DNA of 64,000 nt from Papio anubis (Eukaryota; Chordata; Mammalia; Primates; Cercopithecidae), in the NCBI RefSeq assembly GCF_008728515.1, contig NC_044976.1, forward strand, positions 36,541,376 to 36,605,375, given 5' to 3'. The notes under the pieces are model-generated. The model was not told the DNA's origin. It saw only the letters and a program-made list of their open reading frames with translations, and did not search any database. This document shows positions 43,270-53,790 of this stretch, in pieces; within the stretch, counting starts at the first letter, position 1, and each line of letters begins with the position of its first letter. The position numbers and the translations under genes are program-made.

Positions 43270-43375
43270 GTTTTTTTTGTTTTTGTTTTTTTGTTTTTTT
43301 GAGACGGAGTCTCGCTCTGTCGCCCAGGCTAGAGTGCAGTGGCCGGATCTCAGCTCACTGCAAGCTCCGCCTCCC
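43270..43375 (-). mobile_element. 5'-truncated AluYR-like insertion (about 75 bp + tail)
   Basis: A T-rich tail, then 'gagacggagtctcgctctgt' and 'ggccggatctcagctcactg', end abruptly at 'ctccgcctccc'. A perfect 10-bp duplication (ggtgatattg) at 43260-43269 and 43376-43385 proves a single truncated retrotransposition. 'ggccggatctcagctc' is, to my knowledge, diagnostic of Old World monkey AluY. Confidence 0.9.
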
Positions 43376-43679
43376 GGTGATATTGTTACAAAGTGTTTTG
43401 GGGCTTCCTTCTTTCCCCAAGCACATTGCATGGTATTCTTGCTTTCTTGGGGGCAGCTGTGACTGTTTTCATTTTATAGAGTCCCAGAGAATGAGGTGAA
43501 ATCACTCCCATAACATCTTTCTGATCAAATGCCACTTACTATGTCATCTGTTGCCTCCCAAGGGATTTAGCATTTCTCCTCTTCTGCAGAGAAGCTATTT
43601 AGACCTTAATAAGATCTTGCAGAATGAGTGGTGAGTGCAAAGACAGAAATCTTGACCCTTCACCATCCATCCATTCTTT

Positions 43680-44130
43680 CAACATTTTTGACACTAGGTA
43701 TAAGGAATACCAGAGTTAAGTAAGAAATAACCTTATCCTCAAGGCATTCACGATCTACTGAGAAAGCCAGATGAGTAAAGGAACAATTGCAGCAAAGATT
43801 CCTATACTTGAGGCTTACGTTGAATGGTCTGGGATTCCCAAAGAAAGGACTGATGTATTGCTCAAGCTGAGAGATTGTCCAAGCAGAGGGTTCAGCTAAT
43901 GCAAATGCATAGGGACATGAAAAGACACAATACCTCTGGAAATAAATAAATGTAGCACAGGATTCAAAGGAGGGAGGGAAGAAGAGTAGTGGGCCTTAAG
44001 TAGGAGAAGTCAGTGTGGTCCAGACCATACAGGGCATTGTGTGTCTAAGAGGCTTGGACCATATTTTGTAGGCAGGAAGACTCACTAAAGAAGAGTAAGC
44101 AAGGGAGAAACACAGTCATAGTTTCATCCT
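43680..44130 (-). mobile_element. Possible L2-type fossil
   Basis: 'cattcacgatctactgagaa', 'accatacagggcattgtgtg' and 'taagcaagggagaaacacag' recall minus-strand LINE 3' ends, strongly decayed. Confidence 0.4.
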
Positions 44131-44344
44131 AAAAAGTTTATTTTTGTGTGTTGTGATCTTACCTTACAAACTGGGCACTGTTTTTGGTGCTCCATCTCAG
44201 TGAATGAGGCCAAAACTCTGAGAGTAATCCAAAACATACTTCTTCCTCCAATCATCAGGCCCTGTCTATGTTACCTCCTTAATATCTCTTAACATTCACT
44301 TCTCTTCCATTCCACTGATCAAGTCTAATTTGTTAAATTTTTTA

Positions 44345-47300
44345 TGATTGGTGCTTCCCCCCTTCTGCTTTGTTGAGGTACAGTTGACAAGTAAAATGAT
44401 TTGTTTTTTATATGCTAAAAAATATTTGCTTACTCCAGCGTTACAAAGATTCTCTCCTGTTTTCTTCTAGATGCTTTATAATTTTAGCTATTATATTTAG
44501 ATCTGTTATTCACTCAAATTAATTTTTGTGGATGGTGTTAGGTAGGAGTTGAAGTTCATCTTTTATCATGTTTATTCTAGCACCACTTGTTGAGAAGACT
44601 TTCATTTCCATATTTAATTGCCTTGGTGTTTTTGGTAAAATTCAAATAACTGTATATGTGTAGGTATATCTTTGGACTCCATTCTCTTCCATTGATCTAA
44701 TTGTCTATCCTTATCTCCACCCTACACTATCTTGATTACTCTAGTTTTACAAGCTTTTTATAAGTCTTAAAATAAGGTAATAACCTCCAACTATGTTCTT
44801 TATTTTGATATTATTTGGGCTATTTGAAATCCTTTGCAATATCATACATATATATTAGAAACAACTTGTCAATTTCATTAAAAAAATCAGCCTATTGACC
44901 TTACTATTGGGATTGCATAGTATCTATAGATATTTGGGGGGAAATGGATATTGTAACATTGAGACTTCTAATTCATAAACATGGTATATTTTTTCATTTA
45001 TTTAGGTCTTCTTTAATTTCTTTAATATTTTGTGATTTTTCAATGTAAAGGTCTTGTACATATTACATTAAATTTATTCCTGAATATTTTATACTTTTAT
45101 GCTATCATGAATGAAATTTTCTAATTGTTTACCACAAGTATATACAAATAAAATTGCTTTGTGTATATTTACCTCACATACTAGTGATCTTGCTAAATTA
45201 ATACATTAGTTTGCATAGTCTTAAAATTTTATTACTTAAAAGGTTTTTACATAAATAGTCATATCATTGCTGAATAAAGGCAGTTTTTTTGTTGTTGTTT
45301 GTTTGTTTGTTTGTTTTGAGATGGAGTCTCGCTCTGTTGCCCAGGCTGGAGTGCAGTGGTGTAATCTCAGCTCACTGCAAGCTCCATCTCCCGGGTTCAC
45401 GCCATTCTCCTGCCTCAACCTCCTGAGTAGCTGAGACTACAGGCTCCTGCCACCATGCCCGGCTAATTTTTGTATTTTTAGTAGAGATGGGATTTCACCT
45501 TGTTAACCAGGATGGTCTCGATCTACTGACCTCGTGATCTGCCCACGTCAGCCTCCCAAAGTGCTGGGATTACAGGCATGAGTCACCACGCCCAGCCGAA
45601 TAAAGGCAGTTTTAATTCTTTTCCAATATTTATTTCTTTTTCTTCCTTATTGTACTGGCTACAATTTCCAGTGCAATGTTGCATAGAAGTGGTGAGAGCA
45701 GACATCCTTGCCTTGTTCTCAGCATGAAGTGGAAAGTGTTCAGTATTTCACCTACTACATAGGATATTCACTGTAGGTTGGAGTAGTTGCTGTTATCATC
45801 ACTGTTGGTGTTGTTTATGCACCAACAGGACCAGTCTGCTCTTAAGTACCAGTCTGCTCTTCATCAGTCTGAGGAAGTTTTCTGTGAGCTGAATGTATGC
45901 TGAGTTTCTCAAATGATTTTTCTCCCTTATTTTTGCAATGTGGTAAATTACATTGATTTTCAAATGTTAAATCAACCTTGCATTCCTGGGATAAACCTCA
46001 CTTGGTTATGATGCAGTATCTTTTTTACATATTTCCAGATTCGATTTATAATATTTCATTAAGGATTTTTGAACCCATATCCAGGAAAAATATTGGCATA
46101 TGACTCTTTTTAATTGTCTGGTTTTGGTATTGAGTTTCGCTGGCTTTATAAAAATTAGTTGGGGGTTGTTTTATCTCTCACTATTTTCTGAAATAATTTG
46201 TGTGAGATTGAGGCTATTTATCTTTAAGTTTAATAGAACTTACCAGTGAAATATTTTTTATGGAAAAGTTTTTTATTACAAATTCAAATTTGTAATCCAG
46301 TATTGTAATCCAATATTCTATATAATCCAGGCCTCATCCAATATTCTATTTCTTCTTGTGTCGATTTTGGAAAGTTGTGTTTGCATGTGTGTGTTTTTAA
46401 GGAATTTGTCAATTTCATCTAAGTTGTCAAATTTATTGGCAAAAATTGCCTTATTTTTATTTTAATATCTGTAACACCTGTGATTTCTCTTTTATCCTTA
46501 ATAGCGTGTGTCTTCTCTCTCTCTGTCTCTCTCATCAGTCATGCCAGGGGTTTTTCAATCTTTTCAAAGAATGAAATTTAATTTTGTTAATTCTCTCTCT
46601 TCTTTGCCTTTTTCTTTGATTTATTTCTGCTCTTGTCTTTACTAGTTCCTGTCTTCTTTTCCTTAATTTGATTTAATTTTCTCTTCTTTTTTGAGCATAT
46701 TAAGGCAGAAACTTAGATAATTTATTTTAAAATCTTTCTTCTTTTCCAACATGAGCATTTAAATATACACACACATACACGCGTAAATTTCCCTCTCAAC
46801 ACTGCTCTGATTATATCCCACAGGTTTTTATATGTTGTATATTAATTATCATTCATTTCAAGATATTTCACATTTTCCTTTGTGATTTTTTCTTTAACGC
46901 ATTGGTTATTTAGATGTGCATTCTTCAATTTCTAATTATTTGGAGCATTTCCAGATATTTTTGTGTTAATTGAATTTTAATTTAAATCCACTGTTGTCAG
47001 AGAACATACTCTGTAAGTTTCCAATCTTTTGAAATTTTCTGGAATTTATGGTTCAAAAGATGGCCTGTCTTGGTAAGCATTCTGTATACACTTGAAAAGA
47101 ATGTATATCTCGCAGGCATTGAGGTAGAGTGTTCTATAAATGTGAATTAGGTAAAGTTGATCTATAGTGTTGTTCAAATTTTCTATATGTTTACTTATTC
47201 TTTTTGCCTAGTTGTTCCATTAATTGCTGAGAGGGTGATGTTGAAATGTCCAACTATGATAGCCAATGTTTGTTTCATTTCTTTTGAGGATCCATTAATA

Positions 47301-47525
47301 GACACATACACATTTACAACAGTCATGTCCTTCTGATGAATTAACCCTTTGATCATTATGAAACAACTCTCTTTATCTCTAATAATATTTCTTGTCTCGA
47401 AGTGTAATATGTCTGCTATTAATATAGGCACATCACCTTTCATAAGTTCACTGTTTGCACAAGAAAAAAGCATGGTGTATCTTTTCCCTTCAACATATCT
47501 GTGTCTTCACATGTTAAATGTATTT
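44345..47525 (-). mobile_element. Ancient L1 (L1M), about 2.9 kb of ORF2, with an AluY inside
   Basis: Reverse-complement ORF2 landmarks run in order: 'caccacttgttgagaagact', 'gtggtgagagcagacatcct', 'aatcaaccttgcattcctgg', 'ctgttgtcagagaacatact' and 'aagaatgtatatctcgcagg'. They cover the C-terminal domain, the RT and part of the sequence between EN and RT. Stops and indels occur throughout, and no active enzyme could be made. Confidence 0.9.
45288..45597 (-). mobile_element. AluY, full length, in L1
   Basis: A perfect 16-bp duplication (gaataaaggcagtttt) at 45272-45287 and 45598-45613 flanks 'gagatggagtctcgctctgt' ... 'gagtcaccacgcccagc'. The tail has become GTTT-rich. Confidence 0.97.
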
Positions 47526-48160
47526 TTCATGGATCGAAAAGAGTTGACTCTTGCACTTTTCTCCAATCTGAGAATCACTGGACTTCAGTGTTTTCAAAGT
47601 AGTACAACGAGGGGCTTAGCCAGCTGAATGAAGAATTGCCTTCCAGCTCTGTCTTTATGACTCTGATCATAAAGAGTCATAAAGACTCTTTATGACTCTG
47701 CCATCTTCAATGGCAGAAGACTCTTTGAGTCTCTGTGGCATCTTTCCCTTAGCAAAGGGACCTGCTTGTCACTTGGCGTGCTATGATTTGGAGCTGGGAC
47801 CCAGGGTATAACCATCCAAGGGGAGTGAACTGAGGCGGGAGGCAGTGTGGTGTTGGTTGGTGCAAATGTATAAAGAGTATCAACCTTTGACTATCTTTTC
47901 CACATGTTTTATGGTCTTGCTTTCATAATCCTTCTTTTTCATCATAGTCATACTCCCCCAATTCTATCTTTGGCAATACTTTCCCTTAATTATTATTTTC
48001 TTGTGGTTGAAAAGGTGCTACTTTGAAGAACATACTCAAGGAAATTGTCCTTCCAAAATGCAGAGAGTTGCTTTGAATAACTTGCTAGAGGATTTCTTTC
48101 AAGGAAAGAGAAAAAAAAGCAGAAGGAAGAAACTAGAGCACATGGAAGGCCCGGTGTGCT
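47526..48160. other. Unique sequence with a local palindrome cluster
   Basis: No gene is seen. At 47653-47700 the word 'ctttatgactctg' occurs twice directly and once inverted, giving a 12-bp stem with a 3-base loop (47673-47684 with 47688-47699). Confidence 0.6.
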
Positions 48161-48164
48161 TTAG

Positions 48165-48275
48165 ATCTGTGTTATGAAACCCTCACGCCACCTTAGGAGG
48201 TGGTGCTATTATTGTCCTTGTTATACAGACAAGGAAACAGCTTAATGAAAATAAGTAATCCTGCCCATGTTATTG
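48165..48275 (-). repeat. MIR fragment
   Basis: 'cgccaccttaggaggtggtg', 'ctattattgtccttgttata' and 'cagacaaggaaacagctta' are minus-strand MIR. Confidence 0.75.
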
Positions 48276-48357
48276 CCGCATCTGGTATGCGCATGTCTCA
48301 CCTGTAAAATAATTTTACTTAGAGGATACTGTTATTGCCTATTCCTATCCATATCCC

Positions 48358-48481
48358 TACTTTTCCTTTTCCTTTTCCTTCCTTTCTTTCTTTTCTTTTT
48401 TCTTTTCTTTTCTTCCTTCCTCTTCCTTCCTTCTTCCTTTCCTTCCTTCTTCTTTCTTTCTCTCTTTCTCTTTCTTTCTTC
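48358..48481. repeat. Pyrimidine (TTCC/TTTC) tract
   Basis: A CT-only stretch that directly abuts the Alu at 48482, probably grown from its tail. Confidence 0.9.
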
Positions 48482-48765
48482 TTGAGATGAGTCTTGCCTT
48501 GTTGCCTCAGGCTAAAGTGCAGTGGTGCAATCTCAGTTCACTGCAACCTCCGCCTCCCAGGTTGAAGCAATTCTCCTGCCTTAGTCTCCCAAGTAGCTGG
48601 AGCCCACCACCACACCCAGCTATTTTTTGTATTGTTAGTAGAGATGGGGTTTCACCACTTTGGCGGACACGCTAGTCTCGAACTCCTGACCTCAGGTGAT
48701 CTGCCCACCTCAGCCTCCCAAAGTGTTGGGATAACAGACTTGAGCCACCACACCTGATCTCCACT
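48482..48765 (-). mobile_element. Alu (AluS), slightly deleted
   Basis: 'tgagatgagtcttgccttgt' to 'ttgagccaccacacctgat'. The middle lacks about 10 bases around 'gctggagcccaccaccac'. Confidence 0.92.
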
Positions 48766-49360
48766 TCTTCCTAATAGAATTCCTTCCCCACATGAGTCAC
48801 AGGGAAGCAGATCCCATCCCAGCTCTATGGACGTAGCTTCTGATTAGTCTAACAATCCATGTGTGGCCTTCTCCTGAAATCAATTATTGCTCCAGGGGCG
48901 GACTGGCAAAATAATTGGCTCAGTCAGACTGAAGGGAAGGATTTGTAACCCACGTTAGTGGGAGACACTCACTCCCTCTTCTGCTAGATGTCAACCAGGA
49001 AGACTGTATTCCTTTCTGGCCAGGGGAGGGGAGGGTCTACTTTAGGATAAAGCCAGTGTTGGATATGGCAGAATGAAGAGAGAAAGTAGACCTATATCTT
49101 TGATGACATTAACCCACCAATTAAATTGTACCACCCCTGCAGCCTGCACTAGCCCTAGTGTTCTCATGGGAAATAGTAAATTTTTGGATAGCTTAAGCCA
49201 GTTTAAATAGTATTTCATGTTTCTTGAAATCAAAGTCACCCCAGTTGGAAAAGTCAGAGAGCAAGTCATCAATGGACTCCGGATCTGAAGGTAGAAACTT
49301 CCAGATCCTGAGCCAATGCTCTTAAATGCTCAGCGCTGGGCTCCCTCCCTTCCAGTTAGA
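48766..49360. other. Unique sequence, no gene seen
   Basis: Nothing is recognised. Confidence 0.4.
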
Positions 49361-49364
49361 GTTT

Positions 49365-49500
49365 GTGACCTCTCCCTTACAGATGAGAAAGCTGAAGTTT
49401 AAAGGGAGAAGTGATTTGTCCAGGCTCACAGAGTTAGCAAGTGGCTCACCCTGGCTCAGAATTCATAAGCCCACACTTTCTACACGCCTCTGGTGGCTTC
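49365..49500 (-). repeat. MIR SINE
   Basis: 'cttacagatgagaaagctga', 'tccaggctcacagagttagc' and 'ggctcagaattcataagccc' follow minus-strand MIR. Confidence 0.78.
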
Positions 49501-49599
49501 CCACACTTGAGGCTGCCACCGTTCCTGTACCTTTGACTCCAAACAGAGGCCTCTCCGTCACCAAATAATGTGATCAAATCAAACCTTCTTTCCATACAA

Positions 49600-50010
49600 T
49601 TAGAAAACATAACAGGTTACAGCAAAAAATGCAAAAACCTCCAAAGCCGCTCAAAGCTAATTAATTTCTATTACTAGTGAGAGAAGAACCACTTAACATG
49701 TCTTTTCTTATTCAAATTACCATTGACGGCACCTGCTTTTTTATTCTTGGGAAATCCTGCTACAATGCGGGTAAATTATGTAAGACTGTAGAATTTATGA
49801 AGATAAGGCAATTAGCATTACAAAACCGAGTCCGGGTTACAATTTCTGGGGAACAGAAAGAGTTATGATGCTCCCTTAAATGGCCCAGTGAAGTCTCACA
49901 GATTGAGTTACTCCTGTGGTCGTCAGGAAAATTGAAGGCGAAATGGTGCCATGATGGTGGGTAATTAATTGTCTGGGCCCTTTGGTGATGGGGCTGTCTG
50001 TGCTGTGGAG
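49600..50010. promoter_or_regulatory. Candidate conserved enhancer-like block
   Basis: Repeat-free, with 'taattaatt' at 49658-49666 and 'gtaattaatt' at 49961-49970, plus 'ggcaattagcattac', 'agataagg' and retained CpGs ('accgagtccgggtta'). Frames on both strands are short. The texture resembles deeply conserved non-coding DNA. This is inference. Confidence 0.38.
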
Positions 50011-50283
50011 GAGGCAGCCAGGGCTCTGCCTGTTCCCTCAAGAAGGAAAAGAAACTGAACAGTTTCTTTTTGGGAGGAAGAGAGGGGAAGAGGAAGTTCC
50101 TCCTGAAGTCCCTGGTCCTTTAGGTCAATGAGGGTCCTGTTCTGAGGACTGCCCTCTTAGATGGTTTTCAAAAATCTCCATCTTGCCTTGCAGCCCCAAC
50201 TCTCAGCACAGTTGCCACTGGGCAGGTGCTTCCTTAGAGTGTTTAGATGTGCTGCTTAGATTTTGCATCTGAGGTAGGAGGAC

Positions 50284-50575
50284 TTTTTTTTTTTTTTTTT
50301 GAGACAGGGTCTTGCTCCACTGCCAAGGCTGGAGTGCAGTGGCGTGATCATAGCTCACTGCAGGCTTGACTTCCTGCCCAAACAATCCTTCCACTTCAGC
50401 CTGCCAAGTAGCTGGGACCACAGGCATGTGCCACTACACCCAGCTAAATTTTTTTTCATTTTTGTAGAGACAGGATCTCCCTATGTTGCCCAGGCTGGTC
50501 TCAAACTCCTGGGCTCAAACAATCCTCCCACCTCAGCCTCCCAAAGTGCTGGGATTACAGGTGTGAGCTGCCACA
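50284..50575 (-). mobile_element. AluJ, full length
   Basis: A T18 tail, 'gagacagggtcttgctccac' and 'gtagagacaggatctcccta' with 'tgggctcaaacaatcctccc' are AluJ-type bases. It is the oldest Alu class in the window. Confidence 0.93.
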
Positions 50576-50659
50576 CCCTATTTAAGAGTACTCTTATAGA
50601 CACCCTGGATTAACAGGGGTATTTGACTTAATAGCCACAGGTAGAGGGTGGGCAGGTGA

Positions 50660-50765
50660 GTGGTATGGGTCCCTAGAAATTGTGTGCAAAATTTAGGATA
50701 CGTGTATGTTCTTTTCTGTAAGAGATTCTACAGCTTTTATTAAATTCTGAGTGAGTTTTAGGCTG
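50660..50765 (+). mobile_element. hAT-Charlie-type fragment
   Basis: 'attgtgtgcaaaatttagga', 'gttcttttctgtaagagatt' and 'ctacagcttttattaaattc' resemble the 3' half of a MER58/MER20-like element. Confidence 0.45.
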
Positions 50766-50770
50766 CTTCT

Positions 50771-51450
50771 ATCCCTGGCCTAGTTGGAACTCACATTACA
50801 TAGTTGGAAGGGCAGAGAGAGACAGGGCTTTCCTACCACCCAGCTAGCTGCCTAGCATCTGCCTGTTGCTGGTTTCCCATGGATAGGCCCATCCAGTACC
50901 CACTGTTTCCAGGATCAGAACCAAGGCTGCAGCACCTGCCTTTGGTGTTCCTCACTTGAATGTCAACTGCTTACCATCCAGCTAGCCCCTATAGCTAGGT
51001 CAGCTTCCTGGGTAGGTTAACGGTGGCTCATACAGTGCCTTTGTGTGAACTAGAAGATGGCACACTTCCCCTGGGAGGATGTAACCCTGCACAGTGTCCT
51101 ACTATTTGGCAAGCTTGGCAAGCAGCATTCTAGCTGGATTCCAGCCCCTATTGGCCACCTTGACTTGTGCCCTTGTGTAGTGTACAACGTGCACAACCGT
51201 ACATTCCTTGTTCTCAAATTCCTTACCTCAGGGGCCGAGTCACTGACTTACTGGTTATTTTATTTTATTTTATTTTTTTCTGGTAAAGACCTGACCAAGC
51301 TCTAGGTAGGCCTGGCCAGCAGAATAACTGATTTAGTGTCCAGGAGACCAGTTAGCTGGAATCATACATTTCCTTATGGCAAAGCAGAAGCACCGAGTAT
51401 AACACTCACCTCTAGCTGACCTCAAAGCCAGGCAAGGCCCATCTAGAAAT
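50771..51450. other. Unique sequence, no gene seen
   Basis: A short TTTTA tract near 51257-51277; otherwise nothing is recognised. Confidence 0.4.
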
Positions 51451-51454
51451 GGCC

Positions 51455-51764
51455 AGGCAGGAGGAAGAGCAAGTGCAGAAGCCCTGAGATGAGAAACATA
51501 CCAGTGTGTCTGAGGAATAGTGATCAGGCTAGAGCAGACCAGAGTAGCAGGAAAGCAGTGAATGAGAGTGGGAGCGAGGTTGTGTGGGGCTTCACTGGCC
51601 ATTGCAAAGACTTTTTTGATTCTGAGTGAGAGGGGAGTGGGAAGCTTTGGAGGATTCAGAGCAGAGGAGGGGAATAATCTGACCTGACTTTTTTAAAGAA
51701 TACAATGGCTTCTCTATGGGGTGTCAGTGTCAGGAGCTAGTGTAGAAGCAGGGAGACAGAAGCT
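51455..51764 (-). mobile_element. L2 fossil, left part (split by an LTR)
   Basis: 'gcaagtgcagaagccctgag', 'ggttgtgtggggcttcactg' and 'gaggggaataatctgacctg' are minus-strand L2. It resumes at 52524. Confidence 0.75.
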
Positions 51765-52523
51765 TGTTGATGAAAAAGCCAAACTCTGTAAAATATTTGG
51801 AGAGATTTATTCTGAGCCAAATGTGAGAACTGTGACTGATGACACAGCCTCAGGAGGTCCTGAGAACATGTGCCCAAGGTGGTTGGGTTATAGCTTGGGT
51901 TTTGTACACTTTAGGGAGTCATAAAACATCAATTAATATGTGTAAGATATATGTTGGTCCGGTCCAGAAAGGTGGAGGGGAGGCTTACAGGTCATAGGTA
52001 GATTCAAAGATTTTCTTATTGGCAATTGGTTGAAAGAGTTATTATCTAAAAACCTGGGATCAATAGAAAGGAGTGTCTGGGTAAAGATAAGGGGTTGTGG
52101 AAACCAAAGTTCTTATTATATAGATGAAGTCTCTCAGGTGGCCACCCTTAGAGACAATGGATGGCAAAGATTCTTATTTTGAAAGGTGCTAGACTCTCAG
52201 TTAATCCCTTCAGGATTGAGGGGGGAAAGATCTACTTATGCTAGCAGAGATTCTTTATAGATGCAAATTTTCCCCCACAAAAGACAGCGTTGCAGGGTCA
52301 TTTCAAAATACAGCAAAGAAACCTATTTTGGGGTAAAATATTTTGATTTCTTTCTTTATTTGTTATGCGGTGTTATGCCAGACTCAGGTTGGAAAGTAAG
52401 CCATGTTATGGAGAGTTAATAAAACCAATCTGATGAAATTTTATGGTTTGTAGGACAAGACTCCCCAGGCCCTTTAGATATGAATTTGGGCAAGAGAGAA
52501 AGAAGACTGGAGTTTAGTCTTCA
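51765..52523 (-). mobile_element. Solo LTR of a class I-type ERV, complete
   Basis: The element starts TG and ends CA, with a 4-bp duplication 'agct' at 51761-51764 and 52524-52527, as expected of gammaretrovirus-like (ERV1) integration. The polyadenylation signal is on minus ('tttatt' in 'gagatttattctgagcc'). I recognise the LTR as a repeated family but cannot name it. No internal region is present. Confidence 0.8.
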
Positions 52524-52725
52524 AGCTGTTAAAACTATCTATGTAGATAGGAGGTCTAATAACTTCAATCAAGATGGAAACTGTATAGACAGTGAGAAGT
52601 AACTGCATTCAGGATATACGTTTAAGATACGGCCAATAGGGTTTAATGATACATTGGATGTAGGATATGAGAGGAGAAAGGAGCCAAGAATGCACCAAGG
52701 TTTTGGCCTTGTAAAATGGAAGAGA
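52524..52725 (-). mobile_element. L2 fossil, right part
   Basis: 'gatacattggatgtaggata', 'gaggagaaaggagccaagaa' and 'tgcaccaaggttttggcctt' continue the L2 interrupted at 51764. Confidence 0.65.
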
Positions 52726-52969
52726 ATAGAGGGTGTGTCTAGATGTTATTTGAGAGCTTGGCAACACAGGCATACTCTGTCTCTGTTTTGTGGCTCTGAT
52801 TGCAGGCCAAAATCTCTCCACCTATAATATTCCCCTCCAGGACAGCACAAGGTGACAGCACAAGGTCTACTCGCTTTTGCCCCATAAGTGCTGCTCTTTA
52901 CTTTCTTCAAGAATATCATCCTGACATTTTCTGCTAAACCACTGCCTTGTAACTGAACGTCAGATGTCA

Positions 52970-53009
52970 TCCATCCATCCATCCATCCATCCATCCATCC
53001 ATCCATCCA
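52970..53009. repeat. (ATCC)n microsatellite
   Basis: About ten CATC units, abutting a mariner remnant. Confidence 0.95.
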
Positions 53010-53030
53010 TGCACTTATGACTAAATGAGT

Positions 53031-53078
53031 CATTACTTTCAATGGCAAAGCCACAATTACTTTTGCACCAACCTAATG
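53031..53078 (+). mobile_element. MADE1 (mariner MITE) half-element
   Basis: 'attactttcaatggcaaagc' and 'cacaattacttttgcaccaa' followed by 'ccta' are the loop and one full arm of the 80-bp MADE1 palindrome. The other arm is absent. Intact MADE1 palindromes gave rise to the miR-548 family; this half cannot fold that way. Confidence 0.88.
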
Positions 53079-53079
53079 T

Positions 53080-53200
53080 TTACTGAGGACCTACCATGTG
53101 TAAGACACCGATCTTGGCACAAGGAATACAACAATGACCAAGACAGTCATGGGCACTGTGTCTCAGAGTGTAAGCTTCCTCTGGACACTTGTGCTAAGAA
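53080..53200 (-). mobile_element. L2 3' end fragment
   Basis: 'tgtttactgaggacctacca' and 'gtgtaagacaccgatcttgg' match the reverse L2 terminus. Confidence 0.6.
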
Positions 53201-53204
53201 AGCA

Positions 53205-53785
53205 CCCTATTTGCTTAGGGCCTACCATCTAACCTGCCTATGTACCTGGTTCCACACTATTTATTTGTATTTTAACCTTGCTAACCATTCAGGGAGACCT
53301 GGGAAGCCCTTGGGCTTTATTTCTCCTGTTCTCTGTCATTTCTTCAGCAACCAGATGCTCAGTTACTGCAGTAACAGGAATTGGAAGCCCTCTGAGACAT
53401 GCATCTTAGGCACAGAGGTTTTTTTCAACCACTATTCTCAAGCCACACATTCCATGGGTTTCTACAGAAGGCTTAGGAAGGCAGTTGAGGACACTAGTTC
53501 CTGAAACTCCTTCCACTTGTTTACCTGTGTTATTTTGGGACCCCCAACTGGCATGGTCCAGGCCAATGGGCTGACAAGGGGCATTGAGACCTAGGACTTG
53601 ACCCATCCCCAAGACAGGGGCAATGACATACCCAGAAAGAGCTGGTGTAGGTTCTGAAAGGAAGTCCAACTGGGCAACAGATCATAGCAGAGGTGGGAGG
53701 GACTACATTCAGGTAGGGAGAGGGTGTCACAACCCATTCAAGTTCTTCTTTCCCACTGCACAGAAAAAGCCAATACATTGAGACA
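53205..53785. other. Unique sequence, no gene seen
   Basis: No element is recognised. The frame 53025-53504 (159 codons) runs out of the MADE1 and has no domain. Confidence 0.4.
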
Positions 53786-53790
53786 GCAGG

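Noticed and set aside
44345..47525. Functional L1 ORF2
   Set aside because: Only fossil sequence; stops and indels in every frame, and no ORF1 or 5' UTR.
53031..53078. miR-548-type microRNA gene
   Set aside because: Only one arm of the MADE1 palindrome is left, so no hairpin precursor can form.
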